The notes under the pieces are model-generated. The model was not told where the DNA came from. It did no database searches and worked only from the letters and a program-made list of their open reading frames with translations. This document shows, piece by piece, positions 16,896 to 27,100 of a DNA stretch of 64,000 nucleotides. Made by a program: the position numbers and the translations under genes. The first letter of the stretch is position 1; each line of letters opens with the position of its first letter. The DNA is from Bacteroidaceae bacterium (GTDB taxonomy: Bacteria > Bacteroidota > Bacteroidia > Bacteroidales > Bacteroidaceae), in NCBI GenBank assembly GCA_017617315.1, contig JAFZWM010000019.1:18767-82766 (forward strand), written 5' to 3'.

Positions 16896-19800
16896 ATGAA
16901 TATTTTGAAAGTGATACTTCTGGTCTGCTCTTTCCTTGTAAGTGCAGGGATAAATGCTCAACAAATGGTTGGGCTTTCAAGCGTACCACGAAAGCTGAAC
17001 TACCTTCCCGACGGAGAAAGCTTTGTAAGCGTAAACGGTAAAAACCGATACACGCGTCCTTTGTACGGCTCGCACGACTCGTGGCGACTTGAGACTTCCG
17101 ATTTCCCGGTTTTTGCAATATATTCTAAGAACGTACAGCGAAACATTCAGTTCTATCTGCGCAAGCATAGCGGCGGAGTGGTGTATCTTGACTCGGTTGA
17201 CTACTGCGAATCGCGCTTCACTCCCGGAAAGCGCTCGTATCATCTGAAGGACAGAAACTGGAACGGCGGAACAATCGACATAAACGTAATTGCAAATTAC
17301 AAGTCGGAAGAGGCCGTCATGAAGATTGAGTTCAAGAACATTCCTTCGGATATTCTTCTTTATGCCTACGTTCGCGAGATTCGCGGAAAGGAATTGCAGC
17401 ATAACGGCGATTTGGGAGGCGAGAAGCCCGATGTCTTCGAACCCGATTTGAAGACACCTCCAATCCAGCATCAGCAAATATATCTGCAAAGCGGAAAGGT
17501 ATATCTTCTTCTTCGCAACTATCAGATTGTAGTTCCGCGCGACAACGAGGCCGTCTTGGCTTATGAAAAAGCCGAGGAGGAACGGCACAAACTCGTTTCG
17601 CAGTTCGAGATAAAGACTCCCGATGTCTTCATAAACAATCTCGGCGGCGTACTGATGACGGCTGGCGAGGCTCTGTGGACAGGCTCGGTTTGGCGACACA
17701 CGCCTATGGACTGGTGTATTCAGCATCCGGGAATGAGAACGGCCTACATCGGCGACATGCTTGGCTGGCACGAGCGTTCAAGAATTCATTACAGCAACTA
17801 CGCATCGAGTCAGGTGGTAGATGTAAAGCAGAAACTCTTCCATCCAACGCAAGACCCCGAAAGAGGCATGAGCTCAAGCCGAATGGAGTGGGGACTGCCT
17901 ATTTACAGCAACGGATACATTTGTAGCGTTCCGCGTCGAAGGGACGATATGCGAATATACAACAACAACGAGTCGTTTATCGACGGTCTCATCTCTCACC
18001 TGAGATGGACGGGCGACAAGGAAATGGCACGAAAGATGTGGCCCGTTATAGAAAGTCATCTGGCATGGGAAAAACGCAATTTCGACCCAGATTTCGACGG
18101 ATTGTACGATTCTTACGCAACGATGAACTCCAGCCCCGGAATTTATTACAATGGCGGAGCGGTAACATACTCGTCGGCAAACAACTACAAGGCGTTCTTG
18201 TTCGCGTCAGACCTTGCAAAGATGCTCGGAAAGGACGGAACGGCTTACAGGCAGGAGGCCGATTTTATAAAGCGCGCCATGCAAAACCGCCTCTGGATTT
18301 CAGACCGTGGACATTGGGCTGAATACGAAGACTTGATGGGACACCGAATGTTGCACAAGAGTGCCGGACTGTGGAGCATCTATCAGCCTATCGATTGCGG
18401 ACTGAACACAACATTCCAGGCGTATCAGGCAACACGATATGTCGATTCCGAGATTCCGCACATTCCAGTGCAGTCGGTAGGCGATACTCCGATGGACGGC
18501 GAGGTTAACCGTGGCGACTATGCCGATGTTTCGACAACAAACTGGATGCCTTACGCATGGAGCGTAAACAATGTGATGACTGCCGAAAGTATGAATGCAG
18601 CGCTGGCTTATTTCCAGTCGGGCAGGGCAAACGAGGGCTTCAAACTCTTCAAGTCGGCAATCATCGACATAATGTATCTTGGCAGATGTCCGGGAAACGT
18701 GGGCTACATAAGCTACCTCGATCAGGCACGCGGCGAGTTTGCACGCGACTATGGTGATGCCGTGGCAACAACGGCTCGCACGGTGGTTGAGGGATTGTAC
18801 GGCATTGCGCCCGATGCGCTGAAGAGATGCCTGCACATGAAGCCGCAGATTCCAACCGACTGGCAGTTTGCGAGCCTCAAGACTCCCGACATCACGTTCG
18901 ACTATCGCCGCGACGGAAGCGTTGAACGATATGTCATAACGCACAATATGATGGCCATCGATACCGTAGAGTGGCGTCTGCCGCTGAAGTATTCGGCTGT
19001 CGAGATAAAGGTTAACGGAAAGGTTCAGAAAGATTGCTATGTCGACCCGAACAGCGTTCAGAAGCCTTACATGGTTTTCAAGGTTGTCCTTAAACCCGGA
19101 AAGAAATGTAACGTTGAACTCAGAGGTCAGGAAGGCGAAGAACTCTTTGCCAATATGCTCTCGCTCGGATTGCAAGGCCCCGGCTCGTTTACAACGCTCA
19201 AGAATCCTTCTGAACTTCATGTAGATTGGCTGAGATGCTACGACCCTGAGCAGATTTTCGGCGGTTCGGAAAGACTGACGCGAAGCTCGTTCAAGGGCGA
19301 GATTGAGCAGAATGTTCCCGAGGGACACCACACGTTCTTCATTCAGGCTCAGCAGGGCTATCAGAACTGGTGGATTCCGGTTGATGTTGAAGTCCGACAG
19401 AAGCCTGCGGAAACGATAAAGCCGGAGTCATTCGACGAAATGAACGTCGCCACTCTCGAGCCGGTCGATATGTCTGGCTGCTTCAACGCCAAGGTTACAG
19501 ATATCTTCAAGAACAAATATCTTAAACCGCGTCCGCCGTACACAACGTTACAGATTCCGATAAGCGGTTTGGGCGACTGGCGTCATCCCGACCGAAAGTT
19601 CGATGTAGACGACAGCGGACTGCGCGCAATGGCAAAGAACGGCCTGTTCGTAACCGACAAGGGTTGGAAGTGGCTCACGCCGTCAACCGGAAAGAATGTT
19701 CTGTACACAACGCTCTTCGACAATTATCCCGACAAGGCTCGTGTGCCGCTATCGGGTTTTGCCGAGCATGCCTATCTGATGATGGCGGGAAGCACCAATC

Positions 19801-20156
19801 CAATGCAGAGCCGCATCGAAAACGGAGTGATAACCGTTGTCTACAAAGACGGCTCAAAGCAGAGGATGTATCTGGTAAATCCAACAAATTGGCCGTCAAT
19901 CGATCAGGCTTATTTCGAAGACGGAAAGGCGTTCGACCGCGATGCGCCAACGCTCTATCGCCTTTGTCTGAAGACAGGCTATGTAACCAATCATTTGGCG
20001 CGAGACATCAACTCAACAGTCTTGCTCGTAGAGGGCGGAGCGGCCGTCTTGCTCGATATGCCTCTTGATATGTCAAAGGAACTTGACTATCTCGAAGTCG
20101 AGACGCTTGCAAACGATGTCGTCGTCGGTCTGATGGGCGTTACATTACAGAGATAA
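16896..20156 (+). CDS. Large secreted DUF4450-like (alpha/alpha)6-barrel glycosidase
   Basis: 1086 aa with a signal peptide (MNILKVILLVCSFLVSAG...). An N-terminal beta-sandwich region (about 20-230) precedes a six-hairpin barrel region (about 250-650) with motifs common in such glycosidases: TPMDWCIQHPGMR, WHERSRIHY, HLRWTGDKE, DFDGLYDSYA and WMPYAWSVNN. The C-terminal third (about 670-1086) is beta-rich. The match to DUF4450 is from memory of the family pattern and is not certain; other six-hairpin families (GH78/GH95/GH127-like) remain possible. It stands alone between two terminators, so context does not name its substrate. Plant or host glycan side chains are plausible. Confidence 0.6.
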   Translation: MNILKVILLVCSFLVSAGINAQQMVGLSSVPRKLNYLPDGESFVSVNGKNRYTRPLYGSHDSWRLETSDFPVFAIYSKNVQRNIQFYLRKHSGGVVYLDSVDYCESRFTPGKRSYHLKDRNWNGGTIDINVIANYKSEEAVMKIEFKNIPSDILLYAYVREIRGKELQHNGDLGGEKPDVFEPDLKTPPIQHQQIYLQSGKVYLLLRNYQIVVPRDNEAVLAYEKAEEERHKLVSQFEIKTPDVFINNLGGVLMTAGEALWTGSVWRHTPMDWCIQHPGMRTAYIGDMLGWHERSRIHYSNYASSQVVDVKQKLFHPTQDPERGMSSSRMEWGLPIYSNGYICSVPRRRDDMRIYNNNESFIDGLISHLRWTGDKEMARKMWPVIESHLAWEKRNFDPDFDGLYDSYATMNSSPGIYYNGGAVTYSSANNYKAFLFASDLAKMLGKDGTAYRQEADFIKRAMQNRLWISDRGHWAEYEDLMGHRMLHKSAGLWSIYQPIDCGLNTTFQAYQATRYVDSEIPHIPVQSVGDTPMDGEVNRGDYADVSTTNWMPYAWSVNNVMTAESMNAALAYFQSGRANEGFKLFKSAIIDIMYLGRCPGNVGYISYLDQARGEFARDYGDAVATTARTVVEGLYGIAPDALKRCLHMKPQIPTDWQFASLKTPDITFDYRRDGSVERYVITHNMMAIDTVEWRLPLKYSAVEIKVNGKVQKDCYVDPNSVQKPYMVFKVVLKPGKKCNVELRGQEGEELFANMLSLGLQGPGSFTTLKNPSELHVDWLRCYDPEQIFGGSERLTRSSFKGEIEQNVPEGHHTFFIQAQQGYQNWWIPVDVEVRQKPAETIKPESFDEMNVATLEPVDMSGCFNAKVTDIFKNKYLKPRPPYTTLQIPISGLGDWRHPDRKFDVDDSGLRAMAKNGLFVTDKGWKWLTPSTGKNVLYTTLFDNYPDKARVPLSGFAEHAYLMMAGSTNPMQSRIENGVITVVYKDGSKQRMYLVNPTNWPSIDQAYFEDGKAFDRDAPTLYRLCLKTGYVTNHLARDINSTVLLVEGGAAVLLDMPLDMSKELDYLEVETLANDVVVGLMGVTLQR

Positions 20157-20199
20157 AAAAATCTCCACAAAAGCATTTTGCATTTGTGGAGATTTTTTT
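20155..20199. terminator. Bidirectional terminator between convergent genes
   Basis: AAAAATCTCCACAAA pairs with TTTGTGGAGATTTTT, with A and T runs on both sides. It serves the glycosidase (+) and the small secreted protein (-). Confidence 0.85.
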
Positions 20200-20203
20200 T
20201 GTC

Positions 20204-20689
20204 TTATTTTCTCTTTGTATAGAGGTCTTTTATTTCCTTTACCATCTTTCCTATGTCATCTTTGCCTATTGGTTTCCATTCGCCTCCCATGTTTTCCGAA
20301 CGATGGATAACGTTGTCGTTGTCGGCATGGAAGAAATTGTGAATGTACATGTATCTGTCCTTAGACATATCTATGGTAATCTGAATGTTGCCTTTCTGAA
20401 ACTTGCAGGTGTATTCTGTAAAGTTCTTGTAGAAAGGCGAGGTGCTGTACCATTGGGTGTTTACTACGAGAAACAGGCCGTCGGTCTTTTCCCATTGCAA
20501 ATCATCGTTGATGAAGTACACGCTTTTCTTTGCTTCTGTTTCTACCGTGAATTGCGGAAATTTGTAGAAGTCTCCGATAATTCCTTCAATTTGCTTGTGA
20601 ATGGTGCCGACTCTTTTCTGTGTTGTTTGTCCAAACATGTTAAGGTTGCACATCATAAGCAATGCTAATATAAAGACTTTCATGTTCAT
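20204..20689 (-). CDS. Small secreted protein of unknown function
   Basis: 161 aa. The N-terminus (MNMKVFILALLMMCN, then LNMFGQ) is a signal peptide; the true start could be the second Met, 6 bp further in. The rest is a mixed alpha/beta sequence with many aromatic residues (QFTVETEAKKSVYFI, YKNFTEYTCKF) and no family I recognise. It is a single-gene unit with a TAnnTTTG promoter and a shared terminator. No function is proposed. Confidence 0.7.
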   Translation of the reverse strand: MNMKVFILALLMMCNLNMFGQTTQKRVGTIHKQIEGIIGDFYKFPQFTVETEAKKSVYFINDDLQWEKTDGLFLVVNTQWYSTSPFYKNFTEYTCKFQKGNIQITIDMSKDRYMYIHNFFHADNDNVIHRSENMGGEWKPIGKDDIGKMVKEIKDLYTKRK

Positions 20690-20722
20690 AGCGGGTGGAT
20701 TTTTCTATGTTATGTAATAATG

Positions 20723-20730
20723 CAAAGATA
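20723..20730 (-). promoter_or_regulatory. -7 box for the small secreted protein
   Basis: The minus strand reads TATCTTTG, 34 bp before the start at 20689. Confidence 0.55.
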
Positions 20731-20860
20731 GTCTTTTTTAGTTTTATGACAAATATTTTTATATGCTTTTATTGCGTAATCGTCTATATTTATTATGCGA
20801 GTTCGGCATAATTCTGTAATAGTATGCAAAAAAAACGAATCATTACATAAAAAGTTAAGA

Positions 20861-20957
20861 CTTGAAAGTTGAAAAAGCTATTTAATTGACAATGGACAGT
20901 TGACTATTATTTTAGTTGAGAATTGAAAAAACTTTTTTAATTCACAATGGACAATGA
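20861..20957. repeat. Inverted relative of the 106-bp repeat
   Basis: Its reverse complement carries the same strings as 4389-4600: gtcaactgtccattgtcaat, taaatagctttttcaacttt and ctcaactaaaataat. Smaller pieces recur at 21218-21250 and 21320-21400, and a fragment of the family (ggacaattgtcaat) lies near 3312. Confidence 0.75.
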
Positions 20958-20963
20958 AGGAGG

Positions 20964-21003
20964 AAAATCCCATATCGTTAATTACTACGATATGGGATTT
21001 TTC
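20964..21003. terminator. Strong hairpin, probably ending the GH43/peptidase-like transcript
   Basis: Arms AAAATCCCATATCG and CGATATGGGATTTT pair over 14 bp, with short A/T runs on both sides. The nearest gene pointing at it is the one ending at 21418 (-), about 415 bp away, so the 11-bp array between them would be transcribed. Confidence 0.6.
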
Positions 21004-21035
21004 TGTTGAATACGCTATTTTGAATTTATTAAGAA

Positions 21036-21211
21036 GATAGTAAGGGGAAAACAAGAGTGTAGGTGCGAGGAAGATGCGGGATAGCAAACCGAAAGGTATG
21101 CTCAAGGTACGGGATAGTAAGGAAATAGTAAGGGAGTAACAAGCCGGAAGATTTGGAGTAGCTACGGGGAAGGTACGTTCAAGTTACGTGGAAGGTTCGG
21201 GGAAGTAAGCC
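21036..21211. repeat. Array of 16 degenerate 11-bp units
   Basis: The stretch divides into 16 gap-free 11-mers, among them gatagtaaggg, ggaagatgcgg, gatagcaaacc, tcaaggtacgg, ggaaggtacgt and ggaagtaagcc. Reverse-complemented, they belong to the same family as the units at 3941-4317. Confidence 0.85.
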
Positions 21212-21255
21212 GTAAATCCAATTCACAATTGCAGTGAACAATTGACAATGAATGG

Positions 21256-21299
21256 GGTAGTAAGGGGATAGCAAGGGGGAAGCAAGCCGAAAACTTGGG
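21256..21299. repeat. Four further 11-bp units
   Basis: ggtagtaaggg, gatagcaaggg, ggaagcaagcc and gaaaacttggg run without a gap. They are separated from the larger array by TTGACAATT-type sequence. Confidence 0.8.
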
Positions 21300-21417
21300 A
21301 CAATGTTTTTGAATTTTGGAACTTGAAAGTTGAAAAATCCAATTCACAATGGAAGCCGCGTAAGAAAGAATTGTCAGTTATTTTTCAACTATCAAATTTC
21401 AATTCTCTTTTTATGAT

Positions 21418-22218
21418 TCACTTTCGGCATAAAATGGGGGTGATGTCTATGTTTACCGAATGAAAGGTATTTGTGCTTGAAAGCGTAGGATTTTCATCGG
21501 CCTTTTTCATCCAGAACATAACCAACTCTGGCGATGTAATGGTATGGCTGTCTTCGAAGATGCACTTTTCGGGTTTAATCTCTTCCCACTTGCGCGATGT
21601 GTGGCGAAGGGTTCTCATGTTGTCAAGCTTGATGCTTTCGTCAATATCGCCGTACAGATTATCTCTGTTCATGAACATCTCGGCCATGCAGTCGGCTTGC
21701 AGTTCAAAGCGTTCTTCGAGTTGCGTTTTCCTTTCCTCGTCCATTTTCATGCTAAGTTCGTCGATGTAACTGCTTATTCCAATTGTGTTCTGTACATGAT
21801 GACTTACGCAATGTGCCACCAGATATGTGGTGATGAAATCCTGTCTTATGCCGCTTTGCTTGTGCAGAAACTCGAGATAAGCCATGTCGAAGTATATTGT
21901 GCTGTCGGCTGCCGAGTAGAAGATTCCGGTATGCGTTTCTCCCTTTGACGATTTGCGACATTCCACCTCACCCTTATATATAATAAGGTTAGGCTCTCTG
22001 TATTTCGGAAAGCTATCAGAAAGCACGTACAACCAGAAGTCGGTCGTACGTGCGATATTGTCTTTTATGAACCTTACGGTTTTGTCCTCTTCTTTTGTCG
22101 TCTCGAATCTTATCTTTTCTTCCGATTCTGAATTCTGCTTTTCCCATCGGCTTTTGGCATAGAAGCATCCGCCGATGATTATTGCTGCAACCAAGAAGTA
22201 GTAGTATTTTCTTTTCAT
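21418..22218 (-). CDS. YpfJ-like 'neutral zinc metallopeptidase' family protein with degenerate zinc motif
   Basis: 266 aa. One N-terminal membrane helix (about residues 6-19) anchors it, with the rest outside the cytoplasm. The family pattern is clear: ADSTIYFDMAYLEFL, then the helix VAHCVSHHVQN, then ERFELQADCMAE with the third-ligand region, and GDIDESIKLDN. Active members read HEVGHHVQN. Here it is H136-C137-V138-S139-H140, so the catalytic Glu is Cys and the following Gly is Ser. The zinc-binding His pair is kept but peptidase activity is unlikely. The start overlaps the stop of the upstream GH43 by 4 bp, so the two are translationally coupled. It may be a pseudoenzyme with a binding or scaffold role. 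Confidence 0.75.
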   Translation of the reverse strand: MKRKYYYFLVAAIIIGGCFYAKSRWEKQNSESEEKIRFETTKEEDKTVRFIKDNIARTTDFWLYVLSDSFPKYREPNLIIYKGEVECRKSSKGETHTGIFYSAADSTIYFDMAYLEFLHKQSGIRQDFITTYLVAHCVSHHVQNTIGISSYIDELSMKMDEERKTQLEERFELQADCMAEMFMNRDNLYGDIDESIKLDNMRTLRHTSRKWEEIKPEKCIFEDSHTITSPELVMFWMKKADENPTLSSTNTFHSVNIDITPILCRK

Positions 22219-23912
22219 TTGTTCATGTCTTTGTCGACAGTTGTTGCGTACATTCCGATGTATGCGCCCGTAAATCCGCCTGCAACCTTTGTGCTAAGAA
22301 CTGTTGCGTCCTGCTCGCTGAATTTCATTTCTACCTTGTTTTCTGCCTTTGCTTCCTGAAAGTAGTAGCTGAATTGCATCTTGTCGCCAACCTGCTTTAC
22401 CTTCAGTATAAGTTCAGAAAGCTTTTTCTTGTTCGGAATCAGTTGTTCTTCTGAAAAAGTCTTGTCCTTGTTGCGTCCGCTCAGTCTGATAACCATCTTT
22501 CCCTTGCTGTTAACCGTCTTTCCGAGAATGTAGAAATGCTCGTCGTTATAGAAGCAAGCCATTCCTGCAAATTCGCCTTCCTTCAGAGGCAGATAGTCGA
22601 GGTGGACGGTGGCTGTATATTCCTTGCTTATTACGCGCTCGCCGATGAACGACGGATTTCCGTAGCTGTCGAGTGCAACAGGGCGTGGCGTTATTCTCAG
22701 CTTTCCGCCGCCAACCTGATACCAACTGTTTGCCGGGTCTTGCGGAGTTCTGATAAAATTCCACTGATTAGAGAGCTTGTTTGCCATGAAGTCATCACAG
22801 TTGCCAGTAAGATCGCGGTTTTCCGGGCGCAACATTCCCTTTTTCAGTTTCAGCGGAACGCTTTCGCCTTCTTTCAGGATTATCGGCTGCTCGTCGTTCC
22901 ATGTTACAGGCAGCAGGAATGTCTCTCTTCCGGTATTGTAGAAGTCGTCTTTGTACGGGCGGCATCCGAGGAATACTGAAAACCAGTTGCCGTTTATGTC
23001 TTGAATAAGGTCGGCATGACCTGTGCATGTTACAGCATCTTTTCTTCCTGCCGGCAGATTTCTTTGGGTTAATATCGGGTTGATAGGGCATTGCTTGTAA
23101 GGCCCCATCACGCTGTCTGCCGAGAAAATAACTTCAGAGTGAGCCTCTGCCGTTCCTCCTTCGGCTGCCATCAGATAGTATTTGTTGTTTACTCTGTAAA
23201 GATGCGGCCCTTCAATCCAGATTGGTTTCTTCTCCGGATTCGTTCCTTTGTCTATGATTACCTTGCTTGTGCCTTTCACAACCTTGCCGGTCTTTACGTC
23301 AAACTCGTGAATCCATATTGCGCGATGGCCGTCGTACTCGGCAGGGTAGGAAGGTGCGTCGTTGTTCACGATATACGCCTTTCCGTCAATGTCGAAGAAG
23401 AATGAAGGGTCGATGCCGCCAACCTCAGGCAGCGGAATAGGGTCGCTCCAATGATTGTACTTCGGATTTGTGGTCTTGACATAGAAGTTTCCGCCCATAT
23501 CGACGGTTGTATAAACAACGTAGAACGTATTGTTGTGCTCGTTGAACTGAATATCGGGAGCATATACGGCGCGCGACATTCTCAAGTCCTTGATGTTGAG
23601 TTGCGACTTTCTGTTCAGGACATATCCGAGTTGCTTCCAGTTTGCGAGGTCGGTGCTGTGCCATATCGGAATTCCCGGATAATATGCAAACGAAGAGTTT
23701 ACAAGATAGAAGTCTTCGCCTCTTCTGCAAACGCTCGGATCGGGATAGAATCCTCTGATTACCGGATTCAGATATTCCTCGTTTGGGTCGTACTCTATTG
23801 TTTTGTCATCGTTGTGGTAGAAAAAGTTAGAGAAAACGGCTTTTTCCTGCGAAAAGCAATGACCATAGGCAAAAAGTAGTGAACAAAATGCTGCAACTCT
23901 TATGAATTTCAT
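22215..23912 (-). CDS. Secreted GH43 beta-xylosidase/alpha-L-arabinofuranosidase
   Basis: 565 aa with a signal peptide. The five-bladed propeller catalytic domain spans about 45-350. The three acidic residues are visible: D58 in YPDPSV (base), D168 in GIDPSFF (pKa modulator) and E234 in WIEGPHLY (acid). The C-terminal part (about 375-560: YTATVHLDYLPLKEGEFAG) is the concanavalin-like beta-sandwich typical of GH43 xylosidases. It would remove xylose or arabinose from xylan side chains or ends in the periplasm or at the surface. It is transcribed divergently from the SusC-SusD xylan operon. The stop overlaps the next gene by 4 bp. Confidence 0.85.
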   Translation of the reverse strand: MKFIRVAAFCSLLFAYGHCFSQEKAVFSNFFYHNDDKTIEYDPNEEYLNPVIRGFYPDPSVCRRGEDFYLVNSSFAYYPGIPIWHSTDLANWKQLGYVLNRKSQLNIKDLRMSRAVYAPDIQFNEHNNTFYVVYTTVDMGGNFYVKTTNPKYNHWSDPIPLPEVGGIDPSFFFDIDGKAYIVNNDAPSYPAEYDGHRAIWIHEFDVKTGKVVKGTSKVIIDKGTNPEKKPIWIEGPHLYRVNNKYYLMAAEGGTAEAHSEVIFSADSVMGPYKQCPINPILTQRNLPAGRKDAVTCTGHADLIQDINGNWFSVFLGCRPYKDDFYNTGRETFLLPVTWNDEQPIILKEGESVPLKLKKGMLRPENRDLTGNCDDFMANKLSNQWNFIRTPQDPANSWYQVGGGKLRITPRPVALDSYGNPSFIGERVISKEYTATVHLDYLPLKEGEFAGMACFYNDEHFYILGKTVNSKGKMVIRLSGRNKDKTFSEEQLIPNKKKLSELILKVKQVGDKMQFSYYFQEAKAENKVEMKFSEQDATVLSTKVAGGFTGAYIGMYATTVDKDMNK

Positions 23913-24005
23913 GATTTTTAATATATTTATTATGATGAAAACTCCTTAAATACTTGGTAAATATAATATAAGGTATTTAGAAATAGCATATAAAATATTT
24001 TACTG

Positions 24006-24013
24006 CAAATATA
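24006..24013 (-). promoter_or_regulatory. -7 box for the GH43 operon
   Basis: The minus strand reads TATATTTG, 94 bp before the start at 23912. Confidence 0.45.
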
Positions 24014-24056
24014 TACTTTTCCAAGAGATAAATTTGTATTTAAAAAAGGTTTTTTA

Positions 24057-24064
24057 TATTTTTG
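24057..24064 (+). promoter_or_regulatory. -7 box for the SusC-SusD xylan operon
   Basis: TATTTTTG lies 67 bp before the ATG at 24131. The divergent boxes at 24006 and 24057 are only about 45 bp apart, so one regulator could serve both. Confidence 0.5.
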
Positions 24065-24130
24065 TCCCCAAAAGCATGTTCTATGCTCGTAAAAATTATG
24101 AGCTGTAGTTCTTAAAATTAATATTTCGGT

Positions 24131-27100
24131 ATGAAATACACCATGATGTTAAAGCCTTTTGGGCTATTGTTTTTACTCTGCATGTTGCCTTTGTGGGCAG
24201 CTGCGCAGACTATTACAGTGCGTGGTACCGTTAAGGATAATGCCGGTGAAGCTATTATTGGTGCTAACGTCGTACAGACTGGTACGACAAATGGTACTAT
24301 CACCGACTTTAACGGTAATTATACTTTGAAGGTGCCAGCTAACGCCAGTTTGAAAATTTCGTTCGTCGGATACGAGCCTCGACTCGTGTCTGTTGCCGGC
24401 CGTCATAACATCAACATTGTGTTGCGTGATGACTCTAAGGTCTTGAACGAAGTCGTTGTCGTTGGTTACGGACAGATGAAACGAAGTGACCTTACCGGTT
24501 CCGTTGTGTCTGTTTCTAACGAGGCTATTAAGAAATCTGTGGCAACATCTATCGATCAGGTACTTCAGGGTAGAGCTGCTGGTGTGCAGGTACAGATGAA
24601 TAGCGGTTCTCCGGGTGCAGGTTCTGCAATTCGTATCCGAGGAATCAACTCTCTGAATGCAACATGTCAGCCAATCTTTGTTATTGATGGTGTCGTTGTT
24701 GATGGCTCAACCGAAGGTGTTAATGATAACCCTCTGTCAACCATCAACCCAAGCGATATTGTCTCTATGGACGTGCTGAAGGATGCTTCTGCAACAGCTA
24801 TCTATGGTTCACGAGCTGCAAATGGTGTAATTCTTGTCTCTACTCGCCGTGGTACAAAGGGTGATGCACATATCACTTACGATGGTTACGGCGGTGTTCA
24901 GCAGATGCCAAAGAAGTTGGATTTGCTGAACTTGCAGGAGTATGCAGCTCACCAGAATACTTTGGCCAAGTTGGGTCTTACAAGCTTCGATGATAACTTT
25001 GTAAGCGCAAAGGATCTTGGTGATGGTACAAACTGGCAGGATGCTTTGTTTCAGAATGCACTTATAACATCGCATAATATTGGTGCTACCGGTGGTACTG
25101 AGCGTTCTAACTTCGCGCTTGGTGCTGGTTTCCTTGATCAGGAAGGTATTGCACGCGGTTCTGCATTTACACGTTTCTCACTTCGTTCAAATGTCGACTG
25201 CTTGGTTAAGGACTGGGCTAAGGTAGGTATGAACTTCGCCGTAAGTGATGCCCGCCAGAAGGTTGGTTGCGATAATGACGTAATCCTTACTTCTTTGCGT
25301 CAGACTCCAAACGTATCAATCTTTAAGGCTGACGGTACTTACGATGGTCCTCATACATCTTTGAGTAACAAGGATGTACAGAGCAACCCGATTGGTTTGG
25401 CGAGTCTTACTGAAAACAAGAAGAAGATTGCAGACTTGAGAGGTGATGTGTATGTCGACCTTTCTCTTGTAAAGGATCGTCTTTCATTCAAGACTGAGTT
25501 CTCATTCGACTACTCTGTAGCAAGTACATATTATTATCTTCCTTCTTACGAGTTTGGTACGGTTACAAACGACCAGCGTACATCTACTCGTTCAAAGGCA
25601 ACTTCTGAGTACTATTGCTGGAGAAACGTTGCAACTTATCAGAACCTTATTGATAAGGTACACTCTATAAACATCATGGCTGGTCATGAGATGAGTAATA
25701 CCGATTACGAGTATTTGGGCGGTACACGAAGCGGATTCCTTTCAAATATCGCACACGACCTCGATGCCGGTAATGCTACAACTGCGTTGAACAGCAACCA
25801 TTCATACGACAACTCAATCCTTTCATTCTTCGGACGTGCGTTCTATTCTTACGACGACCGTTATCTGATTACAGCAACAATCCGTGAGGATGGATCTTCA
25901 CAGTTTGCAAAGGGCCACCAGTGGGGTATGTTCCCTTCAGGTGCATTCGGTTGGAAGGTTTCTAACGAGAAGTTCATGAAGGATGTCAAGTTTATCAACA
26001 GCTTGAAACTTCGTCTTGGTTATGGTGCTGTAGGTAACCAGAATGTTGAGCAGTGGGCTTTCGCTTCAACAATGAAGGCTATCACCAACAACTGGGGTGG
26101 TGGTTTGAACTACATGAACATGGGTAACGAAGACCTTACTTGGGAGACAACTTATGCTGCCAATGCTGGTTTCGACTTGAACATGTTCAAGAACCGAGTT
26201 GAGCTTGTATTTGATGTTTACTACAAGAAAACAAAGAACTTGTTGCTCGAGTTGGCATTGCCTGCTTACATGGGTACAACCGGTAGTGGTTCTATGGAAG
26301 CTCCTTGGGCAAACGTAGGTTCCCTCATAAATAAGGGTATTGAGGCAACTATCAATACAATCAACTACGATAAGAAGGGCTTCTCTTGGAAGAGTAACAT
26401 CGTTTTCTCTATGAACAAGAATGAAGTTAGTGAGTTGAATATCCAGAGTGGTGTTGTTGACCGTACAATGACAGACCCTAACGGCGTATCAACAGTAGTA
26501 ACACGTACTGTTGTTGGTCAGCCTATCGGTCAGTTCTATGGATACAAGGTTATCGGTCGTTTCAACAACATGACAGACTTCTATTATAAGGATGCTTCTG
26601 GCAAGATTAAGGAAGTGCCACGTCCAGAAGGTACAGCAATCAGCGAAAATAGTGTTTGGTTGGGCGACTACATCTTCGAGGATGTTAATGGCGATGGCGT
26701 AATCAACGCAAACGACCAGACATTCATCGGTGATCCAAACCCATTATTTACATTCGGTTTCGGAAATACGTTTGCTTATAAGAACTGGGATTTCACAATC
26801 TATTTGAACGGCTCTTATGGAAACGATGTGCTTAACTATGTTCGTCGCTGGAGCGAGGAGCCTTCTCAGACTACAAATTTGTTCAAGTCTGCTCTCGACT
26901 ATCCTGTAGTTAAGGGTACAGGTAGTGAGGCAACACTTTCTGGTGGTGATGAGCACATGTATCGTTTGAGCGCAACAAACGCTAATACAAACAATCGTAT
27001 GAGTAACAGATATATCGAAGACGGTTCTTATATCCGTATTCAGAATATATCATTTGGTTATACTTTCCCTCGAAAGATTACTCGTAAGTTCAGTGCCGAG

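Noticed and set aside
18300..19331. 343-codon open frame antisense to the DUF4450-like gene
   Set aside because: Shadow frame; the protein on the plus strand has clear family motifs across the same stretch.
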